Numbered from the stretch's first letter, positions 1 to 8,320 are shown. The stretch is DNA of 64,000 nt from Streptococcus mitis (GCF_001281025.1 NZ_CP012646.1:1145001-1209000), one strand, 5' to 3'. A program made the numbers and translations. Notes: generated from the letters alone by a model not told the origin.

Positions 1-474
1 GAGGCTGTGGCAAGATTGGAGAAGGTACTGTCTCAGTTAAGTGTAACTGACTTGACCTACCTTCAAGTTGCAAATACTCTATTCAATTTTTATTATGACA
101 TTGAAGATTTAGAGAGTTTTAATGAAATTAGAGAAAAGTTAGAGTATCAAGTAAATCAACTCCAGTTAAACACAATCGAAGAATTAAACCTTTCTATTAA
201 ATTTAATTATAATATTTGTCGCTATCTATGGTTGCAGAATAATACTGAAGAGGCTATTACTAAAATCACAGATACGATAAAGCAATGTAAGACGTATAGA
301 ACAACGTATCTTTTGGCTGATTTGTATTTATTGATGGGAAATGTCAGTAAGAATTTTTCTTCTAAAGTTGCAGTAAAAGAGTACTTTGAAACGGCTTATT
401 TCCTTTATAAGCTTGAGGGAAATATGTCAATGGCTCTTAAAATCGAGCATTATATTGCAGATATAACAGAATAG
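1..474 (+). CDS. Rgg/GadR/MutR-type transcriptional regulator, C-terminal part
   Basis: The reading frame is open from the first base, so the N-terminal helix-turn-helix half lies outside the window and only about 157 residues are seen. What remains is an all-helical, Tyr/Leu/Asn-rich domain with repeated helix-turn-helix (TPR-like) periodicity, typical of the peptide-binding C-terminal half of streptococcal Rgg/MutR regulators, which are usually about 280 residues. These regulators commonly act on neighbouring genes after binding a short exported peptide. A promoter and a CYTH-domain gene follow on the same strand. I found no convincing short hydrophobic peptide ORF between 475 and 707. The family call rests on helical pattern and context, without the DNA-binding domain, so it is moderate. 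Confidence 0.6.
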   Translation, partial: EAVARLEKVLSQLSVTDLTYLQVANTLFNFYYDIEDLESFNEIREKLEYQVNQLQLNTIEELNLSIKFNYNICRYLWLQNNTEEAITKITDTIKQCKTYRTTYLLADLYLLMGNVSKNFSSKVAVKEYFETAYFLYKLEGNMSMALKIEHYIADITE

Positions 475-479
475 TAAAG

Positions 480-508
480 ACGATGTTCAATTAAGCATCG
501 CTTTTTTA
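480..508 (+). terminator. Intrinsic terminator after the Rgg-like gene
   Basis: CGATG and CATCG arms separated by a 10-base loop, followed by CTTTTTT. It sits 6 bases after the stop codon. Confidence 0.7.
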
Positions 509-567
509 ATCCAAAAAGATACAAATATGTATTTAATAAAAATAAATAAAAAATATTATCAAAATTC

Positions 568-596
568 TTGACAGTATTATATTGAAGTGCTAAAAT
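568..596 (+). promoter_or_regulatory. Sigma-70 promoter for the CYTH-domain gene
   Basis: TTGACA at 568-573 and TAAAAT at 591-596 with exact 17-base spacing. It leaves an untranslated leader of roughly 105 bases before the ATG at 708; no obvious terminator hairpin is visible in that leader. Confidence 0.75.
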
Positions 597-707
597 GAGT
601 GCAAGAAAATATTAGGCTTTTTGTCCATAAAACATCACCAGAAACTTACTATAGACTGAGTGAATGTAAAGAGACTTCAGCCTTTGAAGAATTGAGAGGT
701 AAAATTA

Positions 708-1265
708 ATGAATGAATTGGAAGTTAGATTTGAACTCAACGATGAGAGAGATTATAATAATGCTATTTCATATTTAGAAAAATCTTATAAATTTAAGAGT
801 GAAAATAAGCAAGTTGATGAATATTTTAAAATAAAAGGAAGAGAATTTGAAAATGATGAGGTAGGTAGCTTTATCTACAGAATTCGCCAAGAAGATGATA
901 ATAAAGCATGTGTTTTCACAAGAAAAGATACGATAAAACAAGGAATGTGGAGTGAAAGTGAAATAGAGTTGGAATCTGAAAAATTAGAATTTGTAAGAAA
1001 TATCTTGCAAGATGGATTTTCAAATATTTTCACAATAAGTAAACATAGAAAGACTTATCATGATGCATTAGAAAATAAAACGATTAATCTAGATAAGATT
1101 GATAGTCTTGGATTTTATCTTGAGATAGAGATTTTAGGAGATTTTTCAAAAGAAGATTATCATAATTTTTATGATAAAATGTGCGGAGAGTTCTCGTTTT
1201 TAAATTCAAAAATAGAAACAAAGGGTTATGTCCAATTAATGAGAGAAAAAAATGGACGTAATTGA
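708..1265 (+). CDS. CYTH-domain protein (CyaB/thiamine-triphosphatase-like)
   Basis: 185 residues. The N-terminus NELEVRFEL carries the ExExK-type signature of the CYTH fold (E3, E5, then Arg in place of the usual Lys). Later strands hold the basic residues expected to line the triphosphate tunnel (YRIRQ, FTRKD, SKHRKTY) and a C-terminal ExEI motif (LEIEILG). CYTH enzymes act on triphosphate substrates such as thiamine triphosphate, inorganic triphosphate or ATP; the substrate cannot be read from sequence. Start at 708 is preceded by GAGAGG. Its stop overlaps a TTG that begins a broken membrane-protein gene, suggesting these were once co-transcribed. Base composition is very AT-rich compared with the core genes to the right, consistent with acquired DNA. 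Confidence 0.72.
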   Translation: MNELEVRFELNDERDYNNAISYLEKSYKFKSENKQVDEYFKIKGREFENDEVGSFIYRIRQEDDNKACVFTRKDTIKQGMWSESEIELESEKLEFVRNILQDGFSNIFTISKHRKTYHDALENKTINLDKIDSLGFYLEIEILGDFSKEDYHNFYDKMCGEFSFLNSKIETKGYVQLMREKNGRN

Positions 1266-1746
1266 AATTATCAAATAGTCTTGTTGGGATTGTTTACTCA
1301 ATTGCTGGATTTGGAAGTTTGATAACAGTAACCTTTCTTTCTACTTTTTGAATAAGAAGGATGCCTTAATTTTAATGAATATATCAATGGCAACCATCCC
1401 ACTTGTCATTATGGCGAGTGGAATAGTAGAAAATTGGATATTTTTTGGAATTTGTTATTCAATTTTGAGTGGATTAATTACAATAGCTTCTGTCTCGATT
1501 ATAACAATACAGCAACAAGAAAGTACTGTGTATAATATCGGAAAGATACTTTAGAGTTCTTTTGTAATAGTTACCATTTTTACTCCTCTTGGAGGGATAT
1601 TGGCCGCTTATTTTAATTGGCTTTTAAACCCGAGATTAAGTCTAGTTATTTTGGGATTACTAAGTAGTTTATTGGTTATTCTTATAAAGAGTTATGAAAA
1701 AAAGCTAACTAAGAAAAGAACTGCAATATTTATAAAGGAAGATTAG
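1263..1746 (+). pseudogene. Broken small membrane protein (frameshift plus amber stop)
   Basis: Three hydrophobic segments lie end to end. The first runs from a TTG at 1263 and stops at a TGA at 1349. One extra T in the T5 run at 1345-1349 would carry the frame directly into the next segment (from 1348), which itself ends at an in-frame TAG at 1552. Reading through that TAG gives a third hydrophobic segment ending at a TAG at 1744-1746 with a Lys-rich tail. Repaired, the product would be about 160 residues with four to five membrane segments. No family is recognised. It overlaps the CYTH gene by three bases, so the pair probably formed one operon. Sequencing error at the T run could explain the frameshift but not the amber codon as well. 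Confidence 0.55.
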
Positions 1747-1800
1747 TGGATTAATTATCATTAGAAAAAATAATATTAATTCGTAGTAAAATAAAAAATT

Positions 1801-1833
1801 GAAAAAGGTTTTACATAATGTACTACCTTTTTC
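1801..1833. terminator. Hairpin after the broken membrane gene
   Basis: Perfect 9-bp arms GAAAAAGGT / ACCTTTTTC with a 15-base loop. The T-run is part of the stem, so termination strength is doubtful. The rest of 1747-1982 holds no gene. Confidence 0.45.
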
Positions 1834-1888
1834 AGATTTAATAATTATTAAGGGGATAGAACTAGAGACCAAAAATACTGAATTTTAA

Positions 1889-1961
1889 ACTGCACCCCAA
1901 AAGTAAGATTTTTTCTGTCTAACTTTTGGGGGCAGTACATTATCTCTAACTTCTGGGGTGC
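1889..1961. repeat. Three copies of an IS-end-like motif, two forming an inverted repeat
   Basis: Copy A (1889-1908) reads ACTGCACCCCAAAAGTAAGA. Copy B (1918-1936) is its near-perfect reverse complement, TCTAACTTTTGGGGGCAGT. Copy C (1945-1961) is a shorter reverse copy, TCTAACTTCTGGGGTGC. The CCCCAAAAGTTAGA core resembles the termini of streptococcal IS3-family elements. With no transposase between them, this is best read as an insertion-sequence scar or a tiny non-autonomous repeat, and it may also terminate transcription of the convergent genes either side. Confidence 0.5.
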
Positions 1962-1982
1962 TTTTTCTATATTCAAATTATT

Positions 1983-2789
1983 TTACAGTACCCACGTACG
2001 AATAGCATGGGCAACGCCAGATTCGTCATTTGTTTTGGTGATGTATTTGGCGATTTTTTTGATTTCTGGATTTCCGTTTTCCATGACTACAGGGTTGCCA
2101 ACGACTTCCAGCATGGCACGGTCATTTTCTTCGTCACCGATAGCCATGGTTTCATCTTTGGTCAATCCTAGTTTTTCAGCTAAGTGAGTAATAGCTGAAC
2201 CCTTGTCTACATTCTTTTTAAGGAGTTCAAGGTAGAAAGGAGCAGATTTGTTGATAGAGTAACGCTCGTAAAATTCTGCTGGTATTTTTTCAATTGCAGC
2301 ATCCAGAATCTCTGGTTCATCGATGAACATACATTTGACAATTTCCTTACCAGCCATTTCTTCAGGAGTGCGGTAGAAGATGGGCATGCTGACAAGGGTT
2401 GATTCGTGCACTGTGTATTTTCCGATATTGCGATTTGCAGTGTAGATACCGTCCTTTGTAATAGCGTGCATGTGGACACCGAGCTTGCGACTGAGGAATT
2501 CCATATCCAGATAATCCTCATAGGTCAAGGATTCGCTGATAATCTCATGTCCTGTAGCAGTTTCTTGGACCAGGGCACCATTGAAGGTCACAACATAGTC
2601 ACCCTCGTCTCTCAACTGCAAGTCGTCCAGAAGTTTGGCAACACCTGCGATAGGGCGGCCAGTTGCAATGACGACTTTGACACCAGCTTCTTTGGCATCT
2701 TGGATGGCAGAAAAGACTTCAGGAGTGATTTCCTTTTGGCTGTTGACTAGGGTTCCGTCTATATCAACGGCAATTAGTTTAATACTCAT
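1983..2789 (-). CDS. Cof-type HAD hydrolase (sugar/nucleotide phosphatase)
   Basis: 268 residues, normal for the Cof/YidA subfamily of cytosolic HAD phosphatases. Motif I is DIDGT (nucleophile D9, acid/base D11), motif II/cap entry includes TGRP, and motif IV is the GDEEND cluster near residue 218, which binds Mg2+. Family members dephosphorylate sugar phosphates, pyridoxal phosphate or FMN; the substrate here is unknown. Two more Cof genes occur at 60804-62413, so three paralogues lie in one window. The gene is 12 bases downstream of the HD-domain gene and presumably co-transcribed with it. Start ATG at 2789 is preceded by GAGGAAAT. Confidence 0.88.
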   Translation of the reverse strand: MSIKLIAVDIDGTLVNSQKEITPEVFSAIQDAKEAGVKVVIATGRPIAGVAKLLDDLQLRDEGDYVVTFNGALVQETATGHEIISESLTYEDYLDMEFLSRKLGVHMHAITKDGIYTANRNIGKYTVHESTLVSMPIFYRTPEEMAGKEIVKCMFIDEPEILDAAIEKIPAEFYERYSINKSAPFYLELLKKNVDKGSAITHLAEKLGLTKDETMAIGDEENDRAMLEVVGNPVVMENGNPEIKKIAKYITKTNDESGVAHAIRTWVL

Positions 2790-2801
2790 AAATTTCCTCT
2801 T

Positions 2802-4106
2802 CTAGTTTTTATTTGGGGTAAAATGATCGTTCTCAATCAAGTGTAAAAATTGCTGGGTAATGCTTGCAAAGATGCTGTTTTGGTCCAACATTTCTTTCGG
2901 GAAATAAAAACGATTATCTCCATGGCGACTGCCAGCAAGGGATTGGACGATAGGAGACAGGCTAGAGAGTTCGGCCAGTTCTCCATTTTTTTGTAAAATC
3001 TCAATCTGTGTTCGCGGATTTTCAGATTCGGGACGATAGATATCATAAGGGAGGTCAAAGTTCTTATGAATAGCAGTGTAGTAGTCTGGATCAAAGCCGA
3101 TATCTTCAACCAATTTTCTCAGGCTAGCGAGTTGGTCTTGGTCTTCTTGTGAAAAGGTAATGGATTTAAAGACCTTGCGGTTGACAAAGCGTTGCGACAG
3201 GTCTGCAAGAATCTTGTCAGGACTGGTTATCCAGAGCTGGAAGTAGGTATTCATCACACCATCATCCAGAGCCAGATAGTCAGACAAGGTCACATTTTTT
3301 TCAAAGAAAGGCAGGAGGTGTGGAGATGTTCGTGCAAAGAAGTCCTTGTCTTCAGGATAGAGTTCCTTAGCGCGCTTTAGAAGATTCTGTAGGAGAACTT
3401 CCATGGCACGTGTTGCAGGGTGGAAATAGACCTGCATATACATCTGGTAGCGACTGAGGACATAGTCTTCGATGGCGTGCATGCCATTGCGCTGAAAGGC
3501 GATACCATTTTCGACAGGGCGAATGACTCGGAGAATACGTGTCAGGTCAAATTCCCCATAAGAAGCTCCTGTAAAATAGGAGTCGCGCAAGAGATAGTCC
3601 ATACGGTCTGCATCAATCTGACTAGAAATGAGTTGCACGACCTGCTTGTTAGGATAGGTATGGTCGATGACGCTGGCAACCTTTTCTGGAAAATCTGGCG
3701 CCACTTGTAGCAGGACTTGGTGAATCTCTGTCTCAGGGCTTTGGATGATTTCCTGAGTAATGGCTTCGTGATCTGTATCAAAGAGATGTTCAAAAGTATG
3801 GGAGTAGGCACCATGACCAAGGTCATGTAGGAGAGCAGCAGTCATGGTCAAGAGAGACTCGGCAGGATTCCATTCCTCAGGATATTTTTCTTCAAAAATC
3901 TCCGTGATGCGTCGTGCAATTTCATAGACTCCTAGACAGTGAGAGAAGCGACTATGTTCTCCACCGTGGAAGGTATAACTGGAAGTTCCCAGTTGTTTGA
4001 TACGACGCAAACGCTGAAATTCTTTTGTATTAATCAAGTCATAGATGATTTGATTATTGACATGGATGTAGTTGTGAACTGGGTCACGGAATACTTTTTC
4101 GTTCAT
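2802..4106 (-). CDS. HD-domain phosphohydrolase (YwfO / dGTPase-like)
   Basis: 434 residues. The HD metal site is plain: H51 in GGEHSRFSHCLG, the H94-D95 pair with H98 in LLHDLGHGAYSH, and a later Asp in SSQIDADRMDYLLRDS. The order and spacing match the dNTP triphosphohydrolase-like branch of the HD superfamily, cytosolic enzymes that cleave nucleotides to nucleosides plus phosphate; substrate is not determined. The N-terminus FRDPVHNYI is the usual beginning of this family, so the start at 4106 is firm. A TATAAT lies at 4113-4118 on this strand, placing the predicted transcription start on the ATG itself, and there is no Shine-Dalgarno: a leaderless mRNA is likely. The cof gene follows 12 bases downstream. 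Confidence 0.85.
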   Translation of the reverse strand: MNEKVFRDPVHNYIHVNNQIIYDLINTKEFQRLRRIKQLGTSSYTFHGGEHSRFSHCLGVYEIARRITEIFEEKYPEEWNPAESLLTMTAALLHDLGHGAYSHTFEHLFDTDHEAITQEIIQSPETEIHQVLLQVAPDFPEKVASVIDHTYPNKQVVQLISSQIDADRMDYLLRDSYFTGASYGEFDLTRILRVIRPVENGIAFQRNGMHAIEDYVLSRYQMYMQVYFHPATRAMEVLLQNLLKRAKELYPEDKDFFARTSPHLLPFFEKNVTLSDYLALDDGVMNTYFQLWITSPDKILADLSQRFVNRKVFKSITFSQEDQDQLASLRKLVEDIGFDPDYYTAIHKNFDLPYDIYRPESENPRTQIEILQKNGELAELSSLSPIVQSLAGSRHGDNRFYFPKEMLDQNSIFASITQQFLHLIENDHFTPNKN

Positions 4107-4112
4107 ATGACC

Positions 4113-4118
4113 ATTATA
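4113..4118 (-). promoter_or_regulatory. -10 box (TATAAT) of the HD-domain gene
   Basis: Minus-strand TATAAT, with six bases between it and the ATG. The -35 region is weak (TTACCA about 18 bases upstream). Confidence 0.6.
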
Positions 4119-4177
4119 GCAAAATCCTGCTCTTTTTGGTAAAATAGTAGGACAAGAGACAAGAAAGAGGACTTGAT

Positions 4178-4555
4178 GTGAAGATTCGGATGCGAAATAC
4201 GATTCAGTTTGATGAGCAGTTGGAAGTGATTGACCAGCTTTATGACGTGGAAGTGCATGAAAAAGGAGATTATAGCTACCTGCTTTTCTATAATGAGGAA
4301 AAGGAAAAAGTGGTTATTAAATTTCATGGTCAAGAACTTGTGATGAGCCGATTTTCCAATCCCAAGACCATTATGCGCTTTCTAAAGGATAGCGATAGTT
4401 TAGCCTATATTCCGACACCTATGGGTATGCAGGAGTTTGTTATCCAAACGAATCGTTATCAAGTGGATGGACAAAAGATTGAGCTAGATTATCAACTACA
4501 AAACCAAGAGGGACATCCCTTTGCCAGCTATCAATTGGAAATTACTTGGGGCTAG
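4178..4555 (+). CDS. DUF1934 (YwiB-like) beta-barrel protein
   Basis: 125 residues, small cytosolic protein with alternating polar/hydrophobic strands (IRMRNTIQF, YSYLLFYNE, KVVIKFHGQELVMSRF) that suit the calycin-like barrel of the DUF1934 family. Function is unknown in the family. Translation most likely begins at GTG 4178, because the in-frame region upstream is short and the ATG at 4175 is immediately followed by TGA; AAGAAAGAGG ends 7 bases before the GTG. It is transcribed divergently from the HD-domain gene, with the two promoters in the 70-base gap (TAAAAT near 4140). Confidence 0.7.
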   Translation: MKIRMRNTIQFDEQLEVIDQLYDVEVHEKGDYSYLLFYNEEKEKVVIKFHGQELVMSRFSNPKTIMRFLKDSDSLAYIPTPMGMQEFVIQTNRYQVDGQKIELDYQLQNQEGHPFASYQLEITWG

Positions 4556-4632
4556 TCTCATGTCTTTTTCAAATTTAGCTAGCTATCTTCTTGGATTGGC
4601 TTCCTAGTGTGGTAGATTAGGCTATTTTTTGG

Positions 4633-4638
4633 TATAAT
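4633..4638 (+). promoter_or_regulatory. Extended -10 box of ylxM
   Basis: TTTTTTGGTATAAT with TATAAT at 4633-4638. Seven bases separate it from the ATG at 4646, so the predicted transcription start falls at or one base before the start codon. Confidence 0.65.
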
Positions 4639-4645
4639 AAAAGTT

Positions 4646-4978
4646 ATGGAAATCGAAAAAACCAATCGTATGAATGCGCTCTTTGAATTTTATGCGGCGC
4701 TTTTGACAGATAAGCAAATGAATTATATCGAGCTATACTACGCTGATGATTACAGCCTTGCTGAGATTGCCGAGGAGTTTGGTGTCAGTCGTCAGGCTGT
4801 CTATGATAATATCAAGCGGACAGAAAAGATTCTGGAAGATTATGAGATGAAATTGCACATGTACTCGGACTACATTGTTCGCAGTCAAATTTTTGATCAG
4901 ATTTTGGAGCGTTATCCAGAGGATGCTTTTCTGCAAGAGCAAATTGAGATTTTGACCAGTATTGATAATAGGGAGTAA
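4646..4978 (+). CDS. ylxM: YlxM, helix-turn-helix protein of the SRP operon
   Basis: 110 residues of the UPF0122/YlxM family. The region [20 protein letters not shown] followed by AVYDNIKR is a sigma-70 region 4-like helix-turn-helix, and the C-terminal third is a charged helix. In firmicutes ylxM sits directly before ffh, and the streptococcal protein has been linked to SRP function and acid tolerance. Here one small gene separates it from ffh. No Shine-Dalgarno precedes the ATG; the -10 box lies immediately upstream, which suggests leaderless translation. Confidence 0.9.
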   Translation: MEIEKTNRMNALFEFYAALLTDKQMNYIELYYADDYSLAEIAEEFGVSRQAVYDNIKRTEKILEDYEMKLHMYSDYIVRSQIFDQILERYPEDAFLQEQIEILTSIDNRE

Positions 4979-4980
4979 TC

Positions 4981-5196
4981 ATGGAAAATCTTGTTGTCTA
5001 TAAAGGAATACCTTGCAAACTATTAGCTGCAGAGGAACCATTTCCTACAAGACTACAAATTCTCTCACCTGATTCTATTCCTCAAGCCCTTAAAGAAGGA
5101 TTTAGCTGTTGGGGATATCCAAATGAAATCATTAAAGAAGTCACAACCGAAGAACTAGAGAGTTTGCAACATTTTGGACGATTTCCACTGAATTGA
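4981..5196 (+). CDS. Unknown 71-residue protein between ylxM and ffh
   Basis: Begins two bases after the ylxM stop, with GGGAG overlapping that stop as ribosome binding site, and ends 17 bases before ffh. This tight packing makes it a real, co-transcribed gene. It is a small soluble protein with two cysteines (Cys12, Cys43), several prolines in the middle (EEPFPTRLQILSPDSIPQ) and an acidic helix near the C-terminus. I do not recognise the family. Position in the signal-recognition-particle operon hints at a link to that system, but that is only inference. Confidence 0.7.
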   Translation: MENLVVYKGIPCKLLAAEEPFPTRLQILSPDSIPQALKEGFSCWGYPNEIIKEVTTEELESLQHFGRFPLN

Positions 5197-5213
5197 AAAA
5201 ATAGGAGAAAATA

Positions 5214-6785
5214 ATGGCATTTGAAAATTTAACAGAACGTTTGCAGAACGTCTTTAAAAACCTACGTAAAAAAGGAAAAATCTCTGAATCTGATGTCCAA
5301 GAGGCAACCAAAGAAATTCGCTTGGCCTTGCTTGAGGCCGACGTTGCCTTGCCTGTTGTAAAGGACTTTATCAAGAAAGTTCGTGAGCGTGCAGTCGGGC
5401 ATGAGGTCATTGATACCCTTAATCCTGCGCAACAAATTATTAAAATCGTTGATGAGGAACTGACAACTGTTTTAGGTTCTGATACGGCTGAGATTATCAA
5501 GTCACCTAAGATTCCTACAATCATCATGATGGTTGGTTTGCAGGGGGCTGGTAAAACAACTTTTGCTGGTAAATTGGCCAACAAACTCAAGAAAGAAGAA
5601 AATGCTCGTCCTTTGATGATTGCGGCGGATATTTATCGTCCTGCGGCTATTGACCAGCTCAAAACTCTAGGGCAACAGATTGATGTGCCTGTCTTTGCAC
5701 TTGGAACAGAAGTACCAGCTGTTGAGATTGTACGTCAAGGTTTGGAGCAAGCCCAAGCCAACCACAACGACTATGTCTTGATTGATACGGCAGGTCGTTT
5801 GCAGATTGATGAGCTTTTGATGAATGAGCTTCGTGACGTGAAAGCATTGGCTCAACCAAACGAAATTCTGCTCGTCGTTGATGCCATGATTGGTCAGGAA
5901 GCGGCCAATGTTGCGCGTGAGTTTAATGCTCAGTTGGAAGTGACTGGTGTCATCCTTACCAAGATTGATGGCGATACTCGTGGTGGTGCGGCTCTATCTG
6001 TTCGTCATATTACTGGAAAACCAATCAAGTTCACTGGTACAGGTGAAAAGATTACGGACATTGAGACTTTCCACCCAGATCGTATGTCTAGTCGTATCCT
6101 TGGCATGGGGGATATGCTCACTCTGATTGAGAAAGCTTCTCAGGAATACGATGAGCAAAAAGCCCTTGAAATGGCTGAGAAGATGCGTGAAAACACCTTT
6201 GATTTCAATGATTTCATCGATCAGTTGGATCAGGTGCAAAACATGGGGCCAATGGAAGACTTGCTCAAGATGATTCCAGGTATGGCCAACAATCCAGCCC
6301 TTCAAAACATGAAGGTAGATGAGCGCCAGATTGCTCGTAAACGTGCCATCGTGTCTTCCATGACACCTGAAGAACGTGAAAATCCAGATTTGTTAAATCC
6401 AAGCCGTCGTCGTCGTATCGCTGCAGGTTCTGGAAATACATTTGTCGAAGTCAATAAATTCATCAAGGACTTTAACCAGGCTAAACAACTCATGCAAGGT
6501 GTTATGTCTGGAGATATGAACAAAATGATGAAGCAAATGGGAATCAATCCAAACAACCTTCCTAAAAATATGCCAAATATGGGAGGAATGGATATGTCTA
6601 CCCTTGAAGGAATGATGGGACAAGGCGGTATGCCTGACCTGTCAGCTCTCGGAGGGGCAGGAATGCCAGATATGAGCCAGATGTTTGGTGGCGGACTAAA
6701 AGGTAAAATTGGTGAATTTGCTATGAAACAGTCCATGAAACGCATGGCGAATAAAATGAAGAAAGCTAAGAAGAAACGCAAGTAA
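5214..6785 (+). CDS. ffh: Signal recognition particle GTPase Ffh (SRP54)
   Basis: 523 residues. The protein binds 4.5S/scRNA and signal peptides of nascent membrane proteins and docks with FtsY, encoded at 62417. Domains in order: N helical bundle (about 1-95), G domain with P-loop GLQGAGKTTF near residue 108, DTAGR and TKIDGDTRGG motifs, then a methionine-rich M domain from about 300 with the conserved SRRRRIAAGSG RNA-binding loop and a Met/Gly-rich tail ending in a run of Lys/Arg. Length and motifs are normal. ATAGGAG gives a good ribosome site. It closes the ylxM operon and is followed by a strong terminator. Confidence 0.98.
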   Translation: MAFENLTERLQNVFKNLRKKGKISESDVQEATKEIRLALLEADVALPVVKDFIKKVRERAVGHEVIDTLNPAQQIIKIVDEELTTVLGSDTAEIIKSPKIPTIIMMVGLQGAGKTTFAGKLANKLKKEENARPLMIAADIYRPAAIDQLKTLGQQIDVPVFALGTEVPAVEIVRQGLEQAQANHNDYVLIDTAGRLQIDELLMNELRDVKALAQPNEILLVVDAMIGQEAANVAREFNAQLEVTGVILTKIDGDTRGGAALSVRHITGKPIKFTGTGEKITDIETFHPDRMSSRILGMGDMLTLIEKASQEYDEQKALEMAEKMRENTFDFNDFIDQLDQVQNMGPMEDLLKMIPGMANNPALQNMKVDERQIARKRAIVSSMTPEERENPDLLNPSRRRRIAAGSGNTFVEVNKFIKDFNQAKQLMQGVMSGDMNKMMKQMGINPNNLPKNMPNMGGMDMSTLEGMMGQGGMPDLSALGGAGMPDMSQMFGGGLKGKIGEFAMKQSMKRMANKMKKAKKKRK

Positions 6786-6791
6786 GACAAG

Positions 6792-6817
6792 GGAAGGCCG
6801 CAGGGCTTTCCTTTTTT
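6792..6817 (+). terminator. Terminator of the ffh operon
   Basis: GGAAGGCC / GGCTTTCC stem (one G-U pair) with a 4-base loop, then TTTTTT. Confidence 0.8.
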
Positions 6818-6832
6818 AGAAAGAAGAAAAAT

Positions 6833-6865
6833 GAGCACTTCCATAATTGGAAATGCTCGTTTTTT
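6833..6865. terminator. Second hairpin between ffh and the convergent uracil permease gene
   Basis: GAGCACTTCCA / TGGAAATGCTC arms with one mismatch, a 4-base loop and a T6 run on the plus strand (A-rich on the other side). It lies just after the end of the permease gene coming from the right and can serve either direction. Confidence 0.7.
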
Positions 6866-6880
6866 GATGTATTTAGATTC

Positions 6881-8164
6881 TTAGTCTTTATTTTCATATG
6901 GCAAGATTAAGTTCAAGATGATTCCTGTCATGGCTGATAGGGCAGTACCTGAAAGTGTAACTGGACCAAGTTTAAGGATAGCTCCTCCAAGTCCAAGGAC
7001 CAACATAGCACTTGCGATGATTAGGTTACGCATTTGAGCGAAATCAACACGTTCTTTAATCAAAACTTTCAAACCGTTGCTGGCGATAACCCCATAGAGA
7101 AGGATTGACATACCACCAAGTACAGCATTTGGGATAGTTGAAATTAAGGCAGTGAATTTACCAAGGAAGCTAAGGGCAATCGCGATAAAGGCAGCGTTAC
7201 GGATAACTGAGACAGAAGCGATACGAGTCATACCGATAACCCCTGTATTTTCTCCATAAGTTGTATTGGCTGGTCCACCAAGGAAGGCAGAAACAGAAGT
7301 TGCGATACCGTCACCAAGAAGAGTACGGTGAAGACCTGGTTCTTTCAAGAATTGACGGCCACAGATTTGACCCAAAACAGTATGGTCACCGATATGTTCA
7401 GAAATTGTTACGATAGCGATTGGCAAGATAGCGATGGTTTCTGGCCCAAAGTAAAGATTGTATTCTTTAAAGGCACCACCTGTGCTAAATGGCAAGTAGA
7501 AACCAGGAATTTCAAACCAGTTAGCTTTAAGAACTGGTGTAAAGTCAACCAAACCAAGAGTTAGTGCGAAGAGGTAACCACCGATAATGGCAAAGAGGAA
7601 TGGAATGATTCGTAGGAAGCCTTTTCCTTTTGTATTGATAAAGGCAGCAATCAAGAAAGTAACAACTGCTACAAGAGCATTTTTCCAATTCCCGTCAGCT
7701 ACAAGACCAGCGTTAGTAACTGCTGAGCCTGCAAGTCCAAGACCGATAACGATGATCATAGGTCCGATGATGATTGGTGGCAAGAGTTTATCAATCCATT
7801 TTGTACCTGCAAAACGAACACCAGCAGCCACAAGGACATAGACCAAACCGGTCAAGATAACCCCTGTTTGTGCAGCAGATACATCACCACCCATTTCTTT
7901 CATAGCAAGTGACATTGCTGTGATAAAGGCAAATGAAGAACCTAGATAAACTGGAACTTTAAAGCCAGTTGAAATCATGTAAATCAGTGTACCAACACCT
8001 GAAGCAAAAAGGGCAACAGATACAGGCATTCCCAAAATCAGTGGTACCAAGATGGTCGCACCAAACATGGCGAAAACGTGTTGGAAACTAAGGAGAATTC
8101 CTTTTCCAGCAGAAGGACGTTGGTCAACGTCTAGTAATAAATCAACAGTTGATTCTTGTTTCAT
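6881..8164 (-). CDS. pyrP: Uracil permease (UraA/PyrP, NCS2 family)
   Basis: 427 residues from the ATG at 8164, which has GTGAGG five bases upstream; an in-frame ATG 12 codons earlier overlaps the attenuator terminator and is less likely. A membrane H+:uracil symporter with 12-14 hydrophobic segments. The NCS2 signature appears in the middle as AILPIAIVTISEHIGDH, and the substrate-binding region GPANTTYGENTGVIGMTR follows. Upstream on the same strand is a PyrR-binding attenuator, so uptake should rise when UMP/UTP fall. It is a separate transcription unit from the pyrR operon at 14937 but the same regulon. Confidence 0.95.
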   Translation of the reverse strand: MKQESTVDLLLDVDQRPSAGKGILLSFQHVFAMFGATILVPLILGMPVSVALFASGVGTLIYMISTGFKVPVYLGSSFAFITAMSLAMKEMGGDVSAAQTGVILTGLVYVLVAAGVRFAGTKWIDKLLPPIIIGPMIIVIGLGLAGSAVTNAGLVADGNWKNALVAVVTFLIAAFINTKGKGFLRIIPFLFAIIGGYLFALTLGLVDFTPVLKANWFEIPGFYLPFSTGGAFKEYNLYFGPETIAILPIAIVTISEHIGDHTVLGQICGRQFLKEPGLHRTLLGDGIATSVSAFLGGPANTTYGENTGVIGMTRIASVSVIRNAAFIAIALSFLGKFTALISTIPNAVLGGMSILLYGVIASNGLKVLIKERVDFAQMRNLIIASAMLVLGLGGAILKLGPVTLSGTALSAMTGIILNLILPYENKD

Positions 8165-8186
8165 ATAAACCTCACTTTTGGGCATC

Positions 8187-8302
8187 AAAAAAGAGCCCAT
8201 TATTTTACAGCAATAGGCCCTCAGAGTAAGACTTCTCTAAAATCTAGACTTTAAAGAGTTTCAAGTATTTCTGCGTCTTCGTCACCTCACGGGATGACAT
8301 TA
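8187..8302 (-). promoter_or_regulatory. PyrR-dependent attenuator of the uracil permease gene
   Basis: Minus-strand RNA carries TCATCCCGTGAGGTGA near 8284-8300, matching the PyrR-binding loop (ATCCNGNGAGG type). It is followed by an intrinsic terminator: arms AGGGCCTATT (8212-8221) and AATGGGCTCT (8192-8201), 10 bp with two G-U pairs, then T5. Established PyrR mechanism: UMP-bound PyrR stabilises the anti-antiterminator so the terminator forms. Confidence 0.85.
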
Positions 8303-8320
8303 AAAACCTTTGCTTGTGAT

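Noticed and set aside
1997..2004. A second TACGAATA (SigX box) on the plus strand
   Set aside because: It lies inside the 3' coding end of the cof gene on the other strand, has no T-run before it and no plus-strand gene after it. The reverse complement also occurs inside htpX and leuB; these are chance matches.
6302..6844. Long minus-strand open frame across the end of ffh
   Set aside because: It is the antisense shadow of the Met/Gly-rich M domain; no ribosome site and no plausible domains.
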